A DNA stretch of 64,000 nt, taken from positions 1 through 64,000 of the forward strand of contig NZ_JAATHJ010000016.1 in the NCBI RefSeq assembly GCF_012034335.1, given 5' to 3'. How positions within the stretch are numbered: the first letter of the stretch is position 1; every line of letters starts with the position of its first letter. The position numbers and the translations under genes are program-made. Under the pieces are notes generated by a model. It was given only the letters and a program-made list of their open reading frames with translations. It was not told where the DNA came from and ran no database searches. Shown piece by piece: positions 42,735-52,376 of this stretch. Origin of the DNA: Alkalicoccus luteus. GTDB taxonomy: Bacteria; Bacillota; Bacilli; Bacillales; Salisediminibacteriaceae.

Positions 42735-43428
42735 AATTTATTCACAGCAGACAGCTATGTTCCCTTCCCCTCTCGGATCGGTGGAGCAGCTGTACATCGG
42801 CCTGTTTGATACAGGCATCCTGCGCGTGGCGCTTGGAGAAAGCCTCGGCAGAATCGTCTTCGGCTTTATCCTCGCTCTTATCATCGGCGGTTTTCTCGGC
42901 GTCCTGCTGGGTGTATCCAGACTTGCAGATGAAACGCTCGGTTCGCTTGTCATAGCCCTTCAGTCTGTTCCAAGTATCGTCTGGCTGCCGATTGCGCTGA
43001 TTTTATTTCAGGGCGGCGGCGGAGCCATCTTGTTCGTCGTCGTTCTCGGAGCTACATGGCCGATGACAATGAACATGCGGATGGGAATGAAAAACGTTCA
43101 GCCGATCCTTATGCGGGCAGCGCGTACGATGGGCTACAGCGGCAGTGAGCTAGTCTGGAAGGTTATGATTCCTGCCGCAGTTCCAAACGTCCTTACCGGC
43201 GCAAGACTGGCCTGGGCATTTGGCTGGCGGGCTTTGATGGCGGCTGAACTGATTGGCCGCGGAGGCCTTGGACGTACTTTGATGGATGCACGTGATTTTT
43301 ATAACATGGATCTCGTCGTTGCCATCATGATCATCATTGCTACGATCGGACTTATAGTTGAGTATTTTGTTTTTAGTAAAGTAGAAAAACGCGTTCTTTC
43401 CCGATGGGGACTGCAGACAAATACATAA
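42667..43428 (+). CDS. ABC transporter permease, SsuC/TauC type
   Basis: The 253-aa protein has about six membrane helices and the EAA-type loop for contact with the ATPase (MRAARTMGYSGSELVWKVMIPAAVPNVLTGARLAWAFGW, residues about 143-181). It matches the nitrate/sulfonate/taurine permease family. Its start lies inside the ATPase gene and a GAGGAG site precedes it, so the two are translationally coupled. Confidence 0.9.
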   Translation: MTSAVRRLVFFIVLIAIWEIIYRIYSQQTAMFPSPLGSVEQLYIGLFDTGILRVALGESLGRIVFGFILALIIGGFLGVLLGVSRLADETLGSLVIALQSVPSIVWLPIALILFQGGGGAILFVVVLGATWPMTMNMRMGMKNVQPILMRAARTMGYSGSELVWKVMIPAAVPNVLTGARLAWAFGWRALMAAELIGRGGLGRTLMDARDFYNMDLVVAIMIIIATIGLIVEYFVFSKVEKRVLSRWGLQTNT

Positions 43429-43443
43429 AGGAGTGAGTGACAC

Positions 43444-44448
43444 ATGAAAAAGTGGGGACTATTGGCAGCCGGCGCGCTGCTGTTGACAGCATGCGGAACA
43501 GATGAGGATGGCTCAGCCGGAGCTGCTGGCGGAACGGATGCCGTTGAGATCGGCTATTTCCCTAATCTTGATCACGCAGCGGGCATTGTTGGAAAAGAAA
43601 AAGGCTACTTTGAAGAAGAAATTGACGCGGATGTCGACTACCTCAACTTTCCAAACGGCAACGATTTTATTGAGGCACTTGATACCGGTGTGATTGACAT
43701 GGGATATGTCGGACCAGGTCCTGCAATCAACTACCACCTTGCTGGAGGGGATGTCGTCGTCGTCGGTGCAGCTGCGAACGGAGCGACCTTAATCGTATCC
43801 CGTGAGGATTCCGGTATTGAAACGATCGAAGACTTCTCTGGAAAATCATTTTGCACGCCAGGCAACGGCTGCACACATAACGTCCAGCTCGAAATGATGC
43901 TGAAGGACAAAGGCATGGAAACAAACCGCCTCGGCGGAGAAGTGGAGCATCAGTCACGCGTCAATCCGGCCAGTATGGTCGCAATGTTTGAACAGGGACA
44001 GATTGATGCCGCAGCGGCACCAGAGCCTTGGGGAACGCTTCTCGTTGAGGAACATAACGCGAACGTGGTCACCGAATGGAATGAGGTCTTTCTTGGTGAA
44101 GAGCTTGCAAGCGTGGTGATCGTAACGACAAATGAATTTCTGGAAGAAAATCCGGAGGCTGTGGAAGGTGCCCTCCGCGCTCATAAGCGTGCTGTAGACT
44201 ACACAGCAGAAAATGAAGCGGATACGCTCGTAACAGTAAATGACCTGCTCTACAGCCTTACACAGACCCGACTGCCGGAGAACGTGCTTGAAGCAGCTTG
44301 GGAGCGTATGGAAATCACGACTGAAACGCATGCCGATGCTCTGCAGGCATGGGCAGATGCATCCTACGAACTGGAATTCATCGACGATGACCCGGATCTG
44401 GACGGCTTTGTCGATACGAGCATTCTTGACGATATTGTCGCCGAATAA
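43444..44448 (+). CDS. ABC transporter substrate-binding lipoprotein (aliphatic sulfonate/taurine type)
   Basis: The 334-aa protein has a lipoprotein signal with lipobox LLTAC (Cys17) and an SsuA/TauA-like binding fold: EIGYFPNLDHAAGIVGKEKGYF, LNFPNGNDFIEALDTGVIDMGYVGPGPAINYHLAGGDVVVV in two parts, SREDSGIETIEDFSGKSF, and DAAAAPEPWG. It should bind the substrate outside the membrane and deliver it to the permease. Alkanesulfonate or taurine is the likely ligand from the family and from the cys genes 2 kb away, but no monooxygenase (SsuD/TauD) is in the window. Confidence 0.88.
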   Translation: MKKWGLLAAGALLLTACGTDEDGSAGAAGGTDAVEIGYFPNLDHAAGIVGKEKGYFEEEIDADVDYLNFPNGNDFIEALDTGVIDMGYVGPGPAINYHLAGGDVVVVGAAANGATLIVSREDSGIETIEDFSGKSFCTPGNGCTHNVQLEMMLKDKGMETNRLGGEVEHQSRVNPASMVAMFEQGQIDAAAAPEPWGTLLVEEHNANVVTEWNEVFLGEELASVVIVTTNEFLEENPEAVEGALRAHKRAVDYTAENEADTLVTVNDLLYSLTQTRLPENVLEAAWERMEITTETHADALQAWADASYELEFIDDDPDLDGFVDTSILDDIVAE

Positions 44449-44462
44449 AGGAGGTTCTGCTG

Positions 44463-44573
44463 ATGAAATGGTTCATCCTGCCGCTCATCACAGCGTTCTT
44501 GCTGTTTTCTGCTACAGGCTCTGCCTACGAGGAGCCATTTGATCCGACCCGGTTTATGGACTACTGCCATTAA
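44463..44573 (+). CDS. Secreted or membrane micropeptide, 36 aa, at the end of the ABC operon
   Basis: A short gene follows the binding-protein gene by 14 bp and has a strong AAAGGAGG site. It encodes MKWFILPLITAFLLFSATGS then AYEEPFDPTRFMDYCH. The first 20 residues look like a signal peptide or membrane anchor; the remaining ~16 residues are acidic with a single cysteine. No family is known to me. It may be an accessory of the importer, a remnant of a longer gene cut off by insertion of the repeat element just downstream, or chance. Confidence 0.5.
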   Translation: MKWFILPLITAFLLFSATGSAYEEPFDPTRFMDYCH

Positions 44574-44590
44574 CCCTATACGTACAGAAA

Positions 44591-44621
44591 CAGCCAGCAG
44601 AATGAACATTCTGCTGGCTGT
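44591..44621 (+). repeat. 31-bp hairpin direct repeat, left of element copy 3
   Basis: This 31-bp sequence, a perfect palindrome starting CAGCCAGCAGAATG, is identical to 45257-45287. It also is the likely terminator hairpin of the sulfonate ABC operon. Its sequence is unrelated to the hairpin at 14529, apart from the CAGCC...GGCTG ends. Confidence 0.85.
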
Positions 44622-45256
44622 CAGGCTGTTGAAAAAGTCTTACAACTTACATGTTTATTCGTTTGGTTGTATTTCCCCTCTGTTTACCGAGCCTGCCGTG
44701 GGCTGGCCTTCAGCTATTTCTCAGGGTGACCCCTGTATGAAGGGAAGAAAGGCACGGCTTCACTCGGACACAGGCTTCTTACAAGAAGCCTTCAAGACCC
44801 AGTCCGGCTCCGCTCGTGCGTTGATGCCGTTCGCAGATCTGAACGGCACGGAATCTTCAGGCTGCGCGGCTTCCACTGGCGTCTCCGCCGGACACATCGG
44901 GGAAACGGCTCTGCTTCGTGGAAAACAACGTCACGACAGACGCGACTGCTTTTTGTACTTTCATAATGAATTCTACGAAGTACGGACACCCCTGTTCAAC
45001 ATTGAAACGTCTCATCGGGAAAGTTCTATCCGTATGGAAGCCGATCGTGCATTCATAACCAGGCACTTGAAACGCACTGACAGCTGCCGACATCGGAGGA
45101 CCTCGACTCCAGGAGGATCAGAACGAGGCGAAGATCCAGCGCTTCCGGCAGCAGGAGGAAGCGGTTAGCTGAGCCCGTTCCCTCCGGAAAGCGAGTGTCC
45201 GCAGATACAGGCAGATGCAACGTTATTCACTTAAAATGACTTTATCCACACTCTGG
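44622..45256 (+). mobile_element. Non-autonomous (MITE-like) element, copy 3, 635 bp
   Basis: The left end CAGGCTGTTGAAAAAGTC and right end GACTTTATCCACACTCTGG match the ends of copy 2 and are imperfect inverted repeats. The two copies align along most of their length in the same orientation; this copy has about 100 bp extra near 44735-44860. No transposase is encoded. It is bracketed by identical 31-bp hairpins different from those of copy 2, which shows that the hairpin comes from the target site. Confidence 0.8.
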
Positions 45257-45287
45257 CAGCCAGCAGAATGAACATTCTGCTGGCTGT
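45257..45287 (+). repeat. 31-bp hairpin direct repeat, right of element copy 3
   Basis: Identical to 44591-44621. It is followed by ATTCTAATGG, without a good U tract. Confidence 0.85.
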
Positions 45288-45426
45288 ATTCTAATGGAAA
45301 TACTGCTGCTCACGAACTACCGGCCTTTGCCGGAAGTGTATGTATGCACCGTTCAGCTTCTCTGTCCAGCTGTCCAGCGCCTGCGGTATACTGTTAAAAA
45401 CAGTGGAATTAAAAAGGAGTGATTCA

Positions 45427-46023
45427 ATGGAGCCTGTCGGTTTGAATTTGACGAATAAGCATGTGGTCGTCATTGGCGGAGGGAGTGTTGCCTTCCGCCG
45501 TGCAAAGCGCGTATTTTCTGCCGGGGCGTTGGTTACAATCGTCAGTCCGGAATGCATGGATAAGATGACACAATGGATTACAGAGCACGAGATCAAGTGG
45601 GAAAGACGAAAAGCAGCACCCTCCGATACCGAAGCTTTTCTGCTTATTCTCGCTGCTGGATCGGACGTCCACGAGGAGATTTACAGCTGGAATCCTGAAG
45701 CCTGCCTGATTAATGATGCAGCTAACAGCAGCAGAGGATCGATCGTTTTCCCTGCCGTCGTCCAGCGCGGGCAGATAAAGGCTTCCGTGCATTCCGGCGG
45801 GGCTGGTCCGCTGTTTGCTAAATCGCTTTGCAGCAAAATAGAACCGCTCGTTGCAGAGGAGGCCGAATACGTCTCTTTTTTAACAACTGCGCGCGAGCTG
45901 GTTACTTCCTCTTCTCTTTCCGATGATCAGAAAAAAGCGGAGCTGGAGTCACTGCTCCATCCCCGCTTCAGAAGCGCTAAGCTTCAGCAGCATAAACTTG
46001 ATCAGCTGCGCACTTTTTCGTGA
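45427..46023 (+). CDS. sirC: Precorrin-2 dehydrogenase / siroheme synthase N-domain (SirC, YlnF-like)
   Basis: The 198-aa protein oxidises precorrin-2 to sirohydrochlorin with NAD. It has the Rossmann motif [16 protein letters not shown] (residues 13-28), the [22 protein letters not shown] block, and [19 protein letters not shown], as in Met8/SirC. ATG 45427 follows AAAAAGGAGTG; the frame extends upstream to 45340 without a site. It converges on cysI, and the two coding regions overlap by 22 bp at their 3' ends. It completes siroheme synthesis together with sumT and sirB in the opposing operon. Confidence 0.9.
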   Translation: MEPVGLNLTNKHVVVIGGGSVAFRRAKRVFSAGALVTIVSPECMDKMTQWITEHEIKWERRKAAPSDTEAFLLILAAGSDVHEEIYSWNPEACLINDAANSSRGSIVFPAVVQRGQIKASVHSGGAGPLFAKSLCSKIEPLVAEEAEYVSFLTTARELVTSSSLSDDQKKAELESLLHPRFRSAKLQQHKLDQLRTFS

Positions 46024-47708
46024 AAATTGATGCCATCCGTCGTTGCTTCGATAATGCCTCGGCGGATCACAAAATCACCAAACCGCTCTCCATCTTCCTT
46101 ATCCTTTGCGAATGAGGCAAAGATCGGCTGCAGCTCCTGCAGAATCTGCTCTTCCCCGATATTTTCCCGGTACAGCTTGTTCAGCCGGTCCCCTTTAAAT
46201 CCGGCGCCGAGGTACATGTTGTACGTACCCGGTCCTTTTCCGATAAAGGCAATTTCCCCTAACGACGGTCTTGCACAACCGTTCGGGCATCCTGTCATCC
46301 GGATGATGATCTCTTCCTCGCGGAGACCGTTCGCATCCAGCATATCCTCCAGCTTATCAATCAGTGAAGGTAAATAGCGTTCCGATTCGGCCATAGCAAG
46401 TCCACATGTCGGAAACGCTACACATGCCATGGAATTGCGTCGAAGCGCGGAGTTCTCACAGCCGTCTGTCAAACCATATTCGGACACAATTGCCTCGATC
46501 TGCTCCCGGTTTTCCGGCTTAACGTCTGCAATAATAACGTTCTGATTGGGCGTAAGCCGGAACGTTCCGTCATGGACCTCCGCAACCCGCTTTAATGCAG
46601 TCTTCAGCTCATACCCTCCGCTGTCGGCAATACGGCCGTTTTGAATGAATAAGGTGAGATGAGACAGGCCCTCCTTGTGGTCATCCCATCCGTAAATATC
46701 TCCGTTACGTTCAAACGAATACGGCTTTGCTGGTTTTACTTCCCAGCCGAGACGTTCATTGACTTCGTTCCGCACCGTCTCGATGCCAAGCCTGTCGACG
46801 GTATATTTGAACCGGGCATACTTTCGCTCAGAGCGGTCGCCATAGTCCCGCTGTACAGTCAGGATAGCTTCTGCTGCTTCCACTGCTTTTTTAGCCGGGA
46901 CGAAGCCAAGCATTCTGCCGAGCTGCGGATACGTCTTTTCATCTCCGTGCGTCATGCCCATTCCGCCCCCGACGAGAATGTTATACCCAAGCAGTCTTCC
47001 TCCGCTGATAATGGCGATAAAGCCAATATCCTGTGAATAAATATCAACATCGTTTGACGGCGGGACTGCCACACCTATTTTAAACTTCCGGGGCAGATAC
47101 GTTTTTCCGTACACCGGCTCCTGCTCTTCTTTCGTGTCGATCAGCTTTTCTTCATCCAGCCAGATCTCATGGTAAGCCCTCGTTTTCGGAAGCAGACGTT
47201 CGCTGATATCCGCGGCGGAGTCATATACCTTTCGATGCGCATCAGATTGAGAGGGATTCGCTGCGCACATGACGTTTCGATTCACATCGCCACATGCAGC
47301 AATGGTGTCCATCAGCGCCTCATTCATCTGCTGCAGGCTCGTTTTCATATTCCACTTCAGGATGCCGTGGAGCTGAAAGGTCTGCCTCGTCGTCAGCTTC
47401 ATCGTGCCGTTGCCGTATTCATCTGCAAGCCGGTCCATCGTCAGCCACTGCTCCGGCGTTGCTACCCCGGCCGGGAGCCGGACGCGCACCATAAACTGAT
47501 AGGCAGGCTCCAACTTCTGCTTTCGCCGTTCTTCACGCAAATCACGGTCATCCTGCATATAGCTCCCGTGAAACTTCAGCAGCTTTGTCTGATCATCCGG
47601 AATGCCGGCACTGATATGGTCCTGGAAAAACTCCTCAAGCCTTCCCCTCAAATAGCTGCTGTCTTGTTTTATATGTTCCGTTTCACTCGGCTTGCCGCTT
47701 GTACTCAT
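46002..47708 (-). CDS. cysI: Assimilatory sulfite reductase hemoprotein subunit
   Basis: The 568-aa enzyme reduces sulfite to sulfide using siroheme and a 4Fe-4S cluster. Cluster cysteines are in [15 protein letters not shown] and [14 protein letters not shown]. Siroheme/substrate-binding arginines are expected in [10 protein letters not shown] (about 104-113) and [14 protein letters not shown]. It is the last gene of the sulfate assimilation operon, 22 bp downstream of cysJ. Confidence 0.97.
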   Translation of the reverse strand: MSTSGKPSETEHIKQDSSYLRGRLEEFFQDHISAGIPDDQTKLLKFHGSYMQDDRDLREERRKQKLEPAYQFMVRVRLPAGVATPEQWLTMDRLADEYGNGTMKLTTRQTFQLHGILKWNMKTSLQQMNEALMDTIAACGDVNRNVMCAANPSQSDAHRKVYDSAADISERLLPKTRAYHEIWLDEEKLIDTKEEQEPVYGKTYLPRKFKIGVAVPPSNDVDIYSQDIGFIAIISGGRLLGYNILVGGGMGMTHGDEKTYPQLGRMLGFVPAKKAVEAAEAILTVQRDYGDRSERKYARFKYTVDRLGIETVRNEVNERLGWEVKPAKPYSFERNGDIYGWDDHKEGLSHLTLFIQNGRIADSGGYELKTALKRVAEVHDGTFRLTPNQNVIIADVKPENREQIEAIVSEYGLTDGCENSALRRNSMACVAFPTCGLAMAESERYLPSLIDKLEDMLDANGLREEEIIIRMTGCPNGCARPSLGEIAFIGKGPGTYNMYLGAGFKGDRLNKLYRENIGEEQILQELQPIFASFAKDKEDGERFGDFVIRRGIIEATTDGINFHEKVRS

Positions 47709-47730
47709 GGAACCTCTCCTTTCAATTGCA

Positions 47731-49497
47731 TCAATATACGTCCCGCTGATAGCGCTTCTCGCTTCTAAGCTCTTTTAAATAGCCTTCTGCTTCCTCTTCG
47801 GAACGCCCGCTCTCCTGTACAATCACCGTTCGCAGTGCATTATGCACATCTCCCGCCATGCGATCCTTATCGCCGCACACATACAGAACGGCGCCGCGCT
47901 CCAGCCACTCAAACACGCTCTTGCTTTGTTCCAAAATACGGTGCTGCACGTATATTTTTTCGTCCTGATCTCTTGAAAATGCCGTATCCATTCTTGTTAA
48001 GAGCCCGTCTTTATACCAGCCCTGCCACTCTGTCTGATAGAGAAAATCGGTTGTAAAGTGCTGATCTCCGAAAAACAGCCAATTGTCACCTTCCGCTTCC
48101 CGTTCCTCACGCTCTTCCATAAACGAACGGTATGGAGCAACTCCGGTTCCCGCACCGATCATGATAATCGGTTTCTCATCTGCAGGAAGCTTGAATGACT
48201 TGTTCGACTGGATGAAAACCGGCAGTGTCGACCCCGGATCTCCCCGTTCCGCACACTGAATCGAGCAGACTCCGTTACGCTCCCGTCCATGCGTCTCATA
48301 GCGCACAGCACCTATCGTGAGGTGCACTTCACCCGGATTTGCAGACAGGCTGCTCGCAATCGAGTATAGACGAGGCGGTATGGGACGAAGACTGTCGACC
48401 AGCTGCTGGGCCGTAAAGGTCCACGGCGCTTTGTCCTGAATCAAGTCGACAAGATCCCGCCCTTCCATATAGGCTTTCCTCTCTGCCTCCTTCAACGCAG
48501 CCAGCTGATCTGAATAGCCAGCAAGCTTTTCCAGCAGCGGCTTTGTCAGCACCGTAATTTCAAGCTGGTCCAACGCTTTTGCAAGCGTCTTTTCTTCCTT
48601 GCCTGACAGGACCGTTTCCTGGCCATTGAAGTCCAGGACGCCAAGCAATTCTTCTACGAGCGCCTGATCGTTAACCGGCAGAATGCCGAGGCTGTCACCA
48701 GGCTCATAGGTCAGCCCTGATGCTTCCAAGTCCAGTTCAATATGCCTCGTTTCTTTCGCGGACCCTCTGCCGTTTAAGGAGAAGTTGGTGACAATCTCTG
48801 CTGGATACGGATGTTTTTTTGAATACGCTGCTTTTTCCTGCGGCGCTGCCGGCTCACTGGCAGGCGAAACCGGCTCTCCGTCTGCAAACTGCTGCTCTGC
48901 CTGCTTCAGCCACGTCGCTGCCGGCTCCTCGTAATCTACGTCGCAGTCGATTCTTTCAAGCACTCGCTCTGCACCGAGTTTCTCCAGAATCCCGTCAAAA
49001 TCCTTGCCTGTCTGACAAAAATATTCGTAGGAGCTGTCGCCGAGTGCCAGCACGGCAAAACGCATATGGGACAAATCAGGTGCCTTTTTGCTGAATAAGT
49101 AATCATATAAATCCAGCGCTTCATCCGGTGGGTCGCCTTCACCGTGCGTACTTGCAATGAGGATGACGTCCTCCAGGCTGCTGAATTTTTTAGGCTTCAA
49201 ATCTCCGGCTGCTAAGACGCTTGCTTCCACCCCGAATGTTTCAGCAGCCTCCTGGGCAAGCGCTGCTCCATTCCCGGTCTGGGAAGCTGTAAGAATCGTC
49301 AGGCTCCTCGATTGGCCTTTAGTTTCACGGGCGGGACGCTCCAGCACCGCGGTGCCTGCTGATCCGGATCCGGCTGCAGCCGTATATCCTGCCAGCCACT
49401 GAACCTGAGCTTCCGTCAGCTCCGGCAGCAGTTCATTTAACAGGCCTGCCTGCTTTTCCGTAAACGGGCTGTTTTGTGCACTAACCTGCAAGTTCAT
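47731..49497 (-). CDS. cysJ: Assimilatory sulfite reductase (NADPH) flavoprotein subunit
   Basis: The 588-aa protein passes electrons from NADPH to CysI. Domains in order: flavodoxin-like FMN part ([45 protein letters not shown]), linker and FAD part ([12 protein letters not shown]), and NADPH part ([25 protein letters not shown]). ATG 49495-49497 (MNLQVSAQ) with AAAGGGG just upstream is preferred over a TTG at 49521. It lies 30 bp after sirB. Confidence 0.95.
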   Translation of the reverse strand: MNLQVSAQNSPFTEKQAGLLNELLPELTEAQVQWLAGYTAAAGSGSAGTAVLERPARETKGQSRSLTILTASQTGNGAALAQEAAETFGVEASVLAAGDLKPKKFSSLEDVILIASTHGEGDPPDEALDLYDYLFSKKAPDLSHMRFAVLALGDSSYEYFCQTGKDFDGILEKLGAERVLERIDCDVDYEEPAATWLKQAEQQFADGEPVSPASEPAAPQEKAAYSKKHPYPAEIVTNFSLNGRGSAKETRHIELDLEASGLTYEPGDSLGILPVNDQALVEELLGVLDFNGQETVLSGKEEKTLAKALDQLEITVLTKPLLEKLAGYSDQLAALKEAERKAYMEGRDLVDLIQDKAPWTFTAQQLVDSLRPIPPRLYSIASSLSANPGEVHLTIGAVRYETHGRERNGVCSIQCAERGDPGSTLPVFIQSNKSFKLPADEKPIIMIGAGTGVAPYRSFMEEREEREAEGDNWLFFGDQHFTTDFLYQTEWQGWYKDGLLTRMDTAFSRDQDEKIYVQHRILEQSKSVFEWLERGAVLYVCGDKDRMAGDVHNALRTVIVQESGRSEEEAEGYLKELRSEKRYQRDVY

Positions 49498-49527
49498 TCT
49501 CCCCTTTCTTCGGCCCATCAAGGCCAG

Positions 49528-50283
49528 TTATATCCACCATGCCATATGTTCATCCAGTCTGTTCTCAATCGTTTCCGCATGGAGTGCCTGTCCGGCTCGT
49601 TCTGAGAGCACCTCGATCATCAACAGGTGCGCTCCAAGATATGGCGCTAGCCTGAACGGTGAGGCAGCCACTTCGCGCTCCATTGACTCGTACAACAATC
49701 CAGTGAACCATAGGTACGGCAGCACAATGACATCATCGTATTTTGCTGCATTCTCCATGCCCTCTGCAAAAGATGGTTTGCACGCCGCCAGATAACACGT
49801 TTCTACTTTTCTTACACCGAGCCGCCTTTTCAGTTTTTTAGCTGTCAGGCGGACGGCGGATTTTGTTTCCGGCGAACGGCTGCCTCGTCCGACAAGTAAA
49901 ACGACCGTGTTTTTTGTAATGGCACCTGCTTCTTCTGCACGCCTGGCCAATGCTTCGACAGTACGCTGCTGAACCCCCAGAGGCCGCCCGTATGTCACTC
50001 GAATATCCGGAAATTCCTCGCGAACGTGTTCAAGCTCCTCCGGGATGTCAGCATAGTAATGCCCGGCGCTCAAAAGCAGGAGCGGCACAATAGCGATGGA
50101 CGTCGCTCCGTTTTCCACGAGCTTGGTAAACCCGTCCCTGATGGTGGGACTTTCCAGCTCCAGAAAGCAGAGCTCTTGGAGCGGCGCTTCGACTCTTGCC
50201 TCCACCTGTTGAATAAATTGAATGGATTCCTCTTTTGTTTTCGGTGATCGACTGCCATGTCCGATGTAAAGTACACCCTGCAT
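49528..50283 (-). CDS. sirB: Sirohydrochlorin ferrochelatase, CbiX/SirB type
   Basis: The 251-aa enzyme inserts iron into sirohydrochlorin to give siroheme. Two repeated halves are visible: VLYIGHGSRSPKTKEE with the metal-binding His near residue 9, and VVLLVGRGSRSPETKSAV with Arg at the matching position. A second histidine lies in LLLLSAGHYYADIPEEL. ATG 50281-50283 is preceded by GAAGGAGG; the frame extends upstream inside sumT without a site. Confidence 0.92.
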   Translation of the reverse strand: MQGVLYIGHGSRSPKTKEESIQFIQQVEARVEAPLQELCFLELESPTIRDGFTKLVENGATSIAIVPLLLLSAGHYYADIPEELEHVREEFPDIRVTYGRPLGVQQRTVEALARRAEEAGAITKNTVVLLVGRGSRSPETKSAVRLTAKKLKRRLGVRKVETCYLAACKPSFAEGMENAAKYDDVIVLPYLWFTGLLYESMEREVAASPFRLAPYLGAHLLMIEVLSERAGQALHAETIENRLDEHMAWWI

Positions 50284-50294
50284 ATGCTCCTCCT

Positions 50295-51038
50295 TCAGCT
50301 CACCACTTCTTCTCTGAGACTGCCGTTCAGTCTGCTCATCAAGCCGACCACCTCTCCAATCACAATCATCGCCGGCTGCGGCGCCTCTGCTGCTTCTTCT
50401 GCAATGGCATGAAGCGGAGCTGTGACCACTACTTCGTCTGCAGTCGTTCCATTTGAGATAACAGCAGCCGGCATGTCCGCCGGTTTTCCTGCCTGGATAA
50501 GTTTCTCGCAAATAAGATTAATATTTCCGCCACCCATATAGATGCAAAGCGTATCCATGCTGTTCGCCGTATGATGCCAATATGCATCATCATCCAGCTT
50601 GGTGACCCCTGCGATGATGCCTACCGATGAACTGACATGACGATGGGTGACCGGAATGCCTGCACTTGCCGGTACAGCGGCACCTGACGTGATCCCCGGA
50701 ATGACTTCAAATGAGAGACCGGCCTCTTTTAATGCAATCGCTTCCTCCCCGCCTCTGCCAAAGATAAAAGGATCGCCGCCCTTCAGTCTCGTTACCCGCT
50801 TTCCGCTAAGTGCAGAACGCACCAGCATCGCATTAATATCTTCCTGGGAAACGGCGTACCCACCCGGTTTTTTTCCGCAGTAAACAAGCGCTGCGTTCGG
50901 ACTGGATTCCTTTAACAGCTCCCGGCTGACAAGCCGGTCATAGTAGATAACGTCCGCTTCCTGTATGGCTCTTAATCCTTTTACGGTGATCAGATCCGGG
51001 TCTCCCGGTCCAGCACCTGTCAGTTTTACTGGATACAT
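50295..51038 (-). CDS. sumT: Uroporphyrinogen-III C-methyltransferase
   Basis: The 247-aa SAM-dependent enzyme makes precorrin-2, the first step to siroheme. It starts MYPVKLTGAGPGDPDLITVK, with the conserved LKGGDPFIFGRGGEEA near residues 80-95, PGITSGAAVPASAGIPVTHR, and a C-terminal GEVV. ATG 51036-51038 follows AGGAGGAC. It stands 1 bp after cysH and 11 bp before sirB. Confidence 0.95.
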   Translation of the reverse strand: MYPVKLTGAGPGDPDLITVKGLRAIQEADVIYYDRLVSRELLKESSPNAALVYCGKKPGGYAVSQEDINAMLVRSALSGKRVTRLKGGDPFIFGRGGEEAIALKEAGLSFEVIPGITSGAAVPASAGIPVTHRHVSSSVGIIAGVTKLDDDAYWHHTANSMDTLCIYMGGGNINLICEKLIQAGKPADMPAAVISNGTTADEVVVTAPLHAIAEEAAEAPQPAMIVIGEVVGLMSRLNGSLREEVVS

Positions 51039-51039
51039 G

Positions 51040-51732
51040 TCAGTCCTCCTTTTTCGTCGGCAGATGCAGGCCGCATTCCGTCTTGCCGGTGCCGGCCCAA
51101 CGCCCGTCACGATTGTCTCCTCCGTCTGATGGAACGGTGCAGGGGACACAGCCGATACTTGGGTAGGAACGGTCGTGCAGCGGGTTATAATCCAGCCGGT
51201 GTTCATCGATATAGTTCCAAATGTCCTCCCACGACCAGTGAATGAGCGGGCATATTTTTACACTGTTAAATCTCGCATCTTCCTGAACAAATTCCGTATG
51301 CTTTCGCGACTCGGATTGCGCTCGTCTGAGCCCGGAAATCCAGGCCGGCACACCATGAAGCGCACGTTCAAGCGGTCTGATCTTCCGCAGATAGCAGCAC
51401 TGGTCCGGATCGCGTTTCCAAAGCTCGGGTCCATACGCTTCTTCCTGCTCTGAAAGCGACAGCTCAGGCTGCTGCATGGTTATGCGAAGCTCAGGGTACC
51501 GTTTTTGAACCCGTTCAATCAGCTCATAGGTTTCGTCAAAGTGAAGATGCGTATCCAGAAATACAATTTCAGCCGGAACGCTGAATCGATGAAGCAGATC
51601 AATCAGTACCATGCTCTCTGCTCCGAAACTGCACGCATATACGAGATCTTCCTTGTACGTCTCTGCCGCCCAGCGCAGAACATCCTCCGCTCCTCTCGTT
51701 TCGTCCGTTATCTGGTTAAACGATCGTTGCAT
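51040..51732 (-). CDS. cysH: Phosphoadenylyl/adenylyl-sulfate reductase
   Basis: The 230-aa enzyme reduces activated sulfate to sulfite with thioredoxin. It has [15 protein letters not shown] near the start, the [10 protein letters not shown] and CVPCT cysteine pairs of the 4Fe-4S type, and the C-terminal catalytic GKTECGLH. The cluster motif suggests APS can be a substrate, while the presence of cysC allows a PAPS route; both occur in Bacillus-type enzymes. Confidence 0.94.
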   Translation of the reverse strand: MQRSFNQITDETRGAEDVLRWAAETYKEDLVYACSFGAESMVLIDLLHRFSVPAEIVFLDTHLHFDETYELIERVQKRYPELRITMQQPELSLSEQEEAYGPELWKRDPDQCCYLRKIRPLERALHGVPAWISGLRRAQSESRKHTEFVQEDARFNSVKICPLIHWSWEDIWNYIDEHRLDYNPLHDRSYPSIGCVPCTVPSDGGDNRDGRWAGTGKTECGLHLPTKKED

Positions 51733-51751
51733 ACGATCTGCCCCCTTTCAT

Positions 51752-52372
51752 TCAGCGGATGTTCGCTTCTGTTGAAATCACACCTTTTTCCTGCAGATAC
51801 GTGATCAGCACGGACACATTTTTCTGGATAGAATCCTTGCCTGTATCAAGCGTTAAGTCCGGTGCTTCAGGCTCTTCATACGGATCATCAATCCCGGTAA
51901 AGTTACGGATTTCTCCCGCCCGGGCCTTTTTGTAAAGTCCCTTCGGATCCCGCTCCTCACAAACCGCAAGCGGAGCTTTCACAAAAACTTCGGCAACGTC
52001 TTCTCCGAGCGACACCTTAACACCTTCACGATCCTGCTGATACGGAGAAATGAAGGCGGTCAACGTCACTAATCCGGCGTCTGCCATCAGCTTCGCTGCC
52101 TCTCCGACTCGCCGGATATTTTCAGCCCGGTCTTCTGCTGAAAAGCCTAGATTCTGATTCAATCCCATCCGGACGTTATCTCCGTCCAGCCTGTATGTTT
52201 TTATCCCCCGCTTGTGCAGCTCCAGTTCAAGCGCTGCAGACAGCGTGGACTTACCGGAACCAGACAAGCCTGTAAACCAAAGCACAAAGCCGCGATGACC
52301 GTTGAGCTTTTCCCGGTCTTCTTTTCTAACGTGCGAATCGTGCCAAGTTAAATGATTACTCACATGTTTCAC
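51752..52372 (-). CDS. cysC: Adenylylsulfate kinase
   Basis: The 206-aa enzyme phosphorylates APS to PAPS. Walker [10 protein letters not shown] is at residues 34-42, followed by [41 protein letters not shown], and [20 protein letters not shown]. Length is normal. It is 4 bp downstream of the permease gene. Confidence 0.96.
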   Translation of the reverse strand: MKHVSNHLTWHDSHVRKEDREKLNGHRGFVLWFTGLSGSGKSTLSAALELELHKRGIKTYRLDGDNVRMGLNQNLGFSAEDRAENIRRVGEAAKLMADAGLVTLTAFISPYQQDREGVKVSLGEDVAEVFVKAPLAVCEERDPKGLYKKARAGEIRNFTGIDDPYEEPEAPDLTLDTGKDSIQKNVSVLITYLQEKGVISTEANIR

Positions 52373-52376
52373 CCTT

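Larger units (their letters stand above)
44574..45426. other. 853-bp non-coding region dominated by repeat element copy 3
   Basis: This stretch contains the left hairpin (44591-44621), the 635-bp element (44622-45256), the right hairpin (45257-45287), and about 140 bp leading to sirC. Open frames through it (for example 44539-45168) are not conserved in the other copy. Confidence 0.75.

Noticed and set aside
44539-45168. 209-codon open frame through repeat element copy 3, and a related one at 14566-14895 in copy 2
   Set aside because: The two frames share short stretches only because the DNA is repeated; an indel of about 100 bp and substitutions break the correspondence, there is no ribosome binding site, and no transposase motifs are present.
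46027-47768. Many long plus-strand frames opposite cysI/cysJ and similar frames opposite other genes
   Set aside because: They are shadows caused by base composition of the true genes, without ribosome binding sites or protein motifs.
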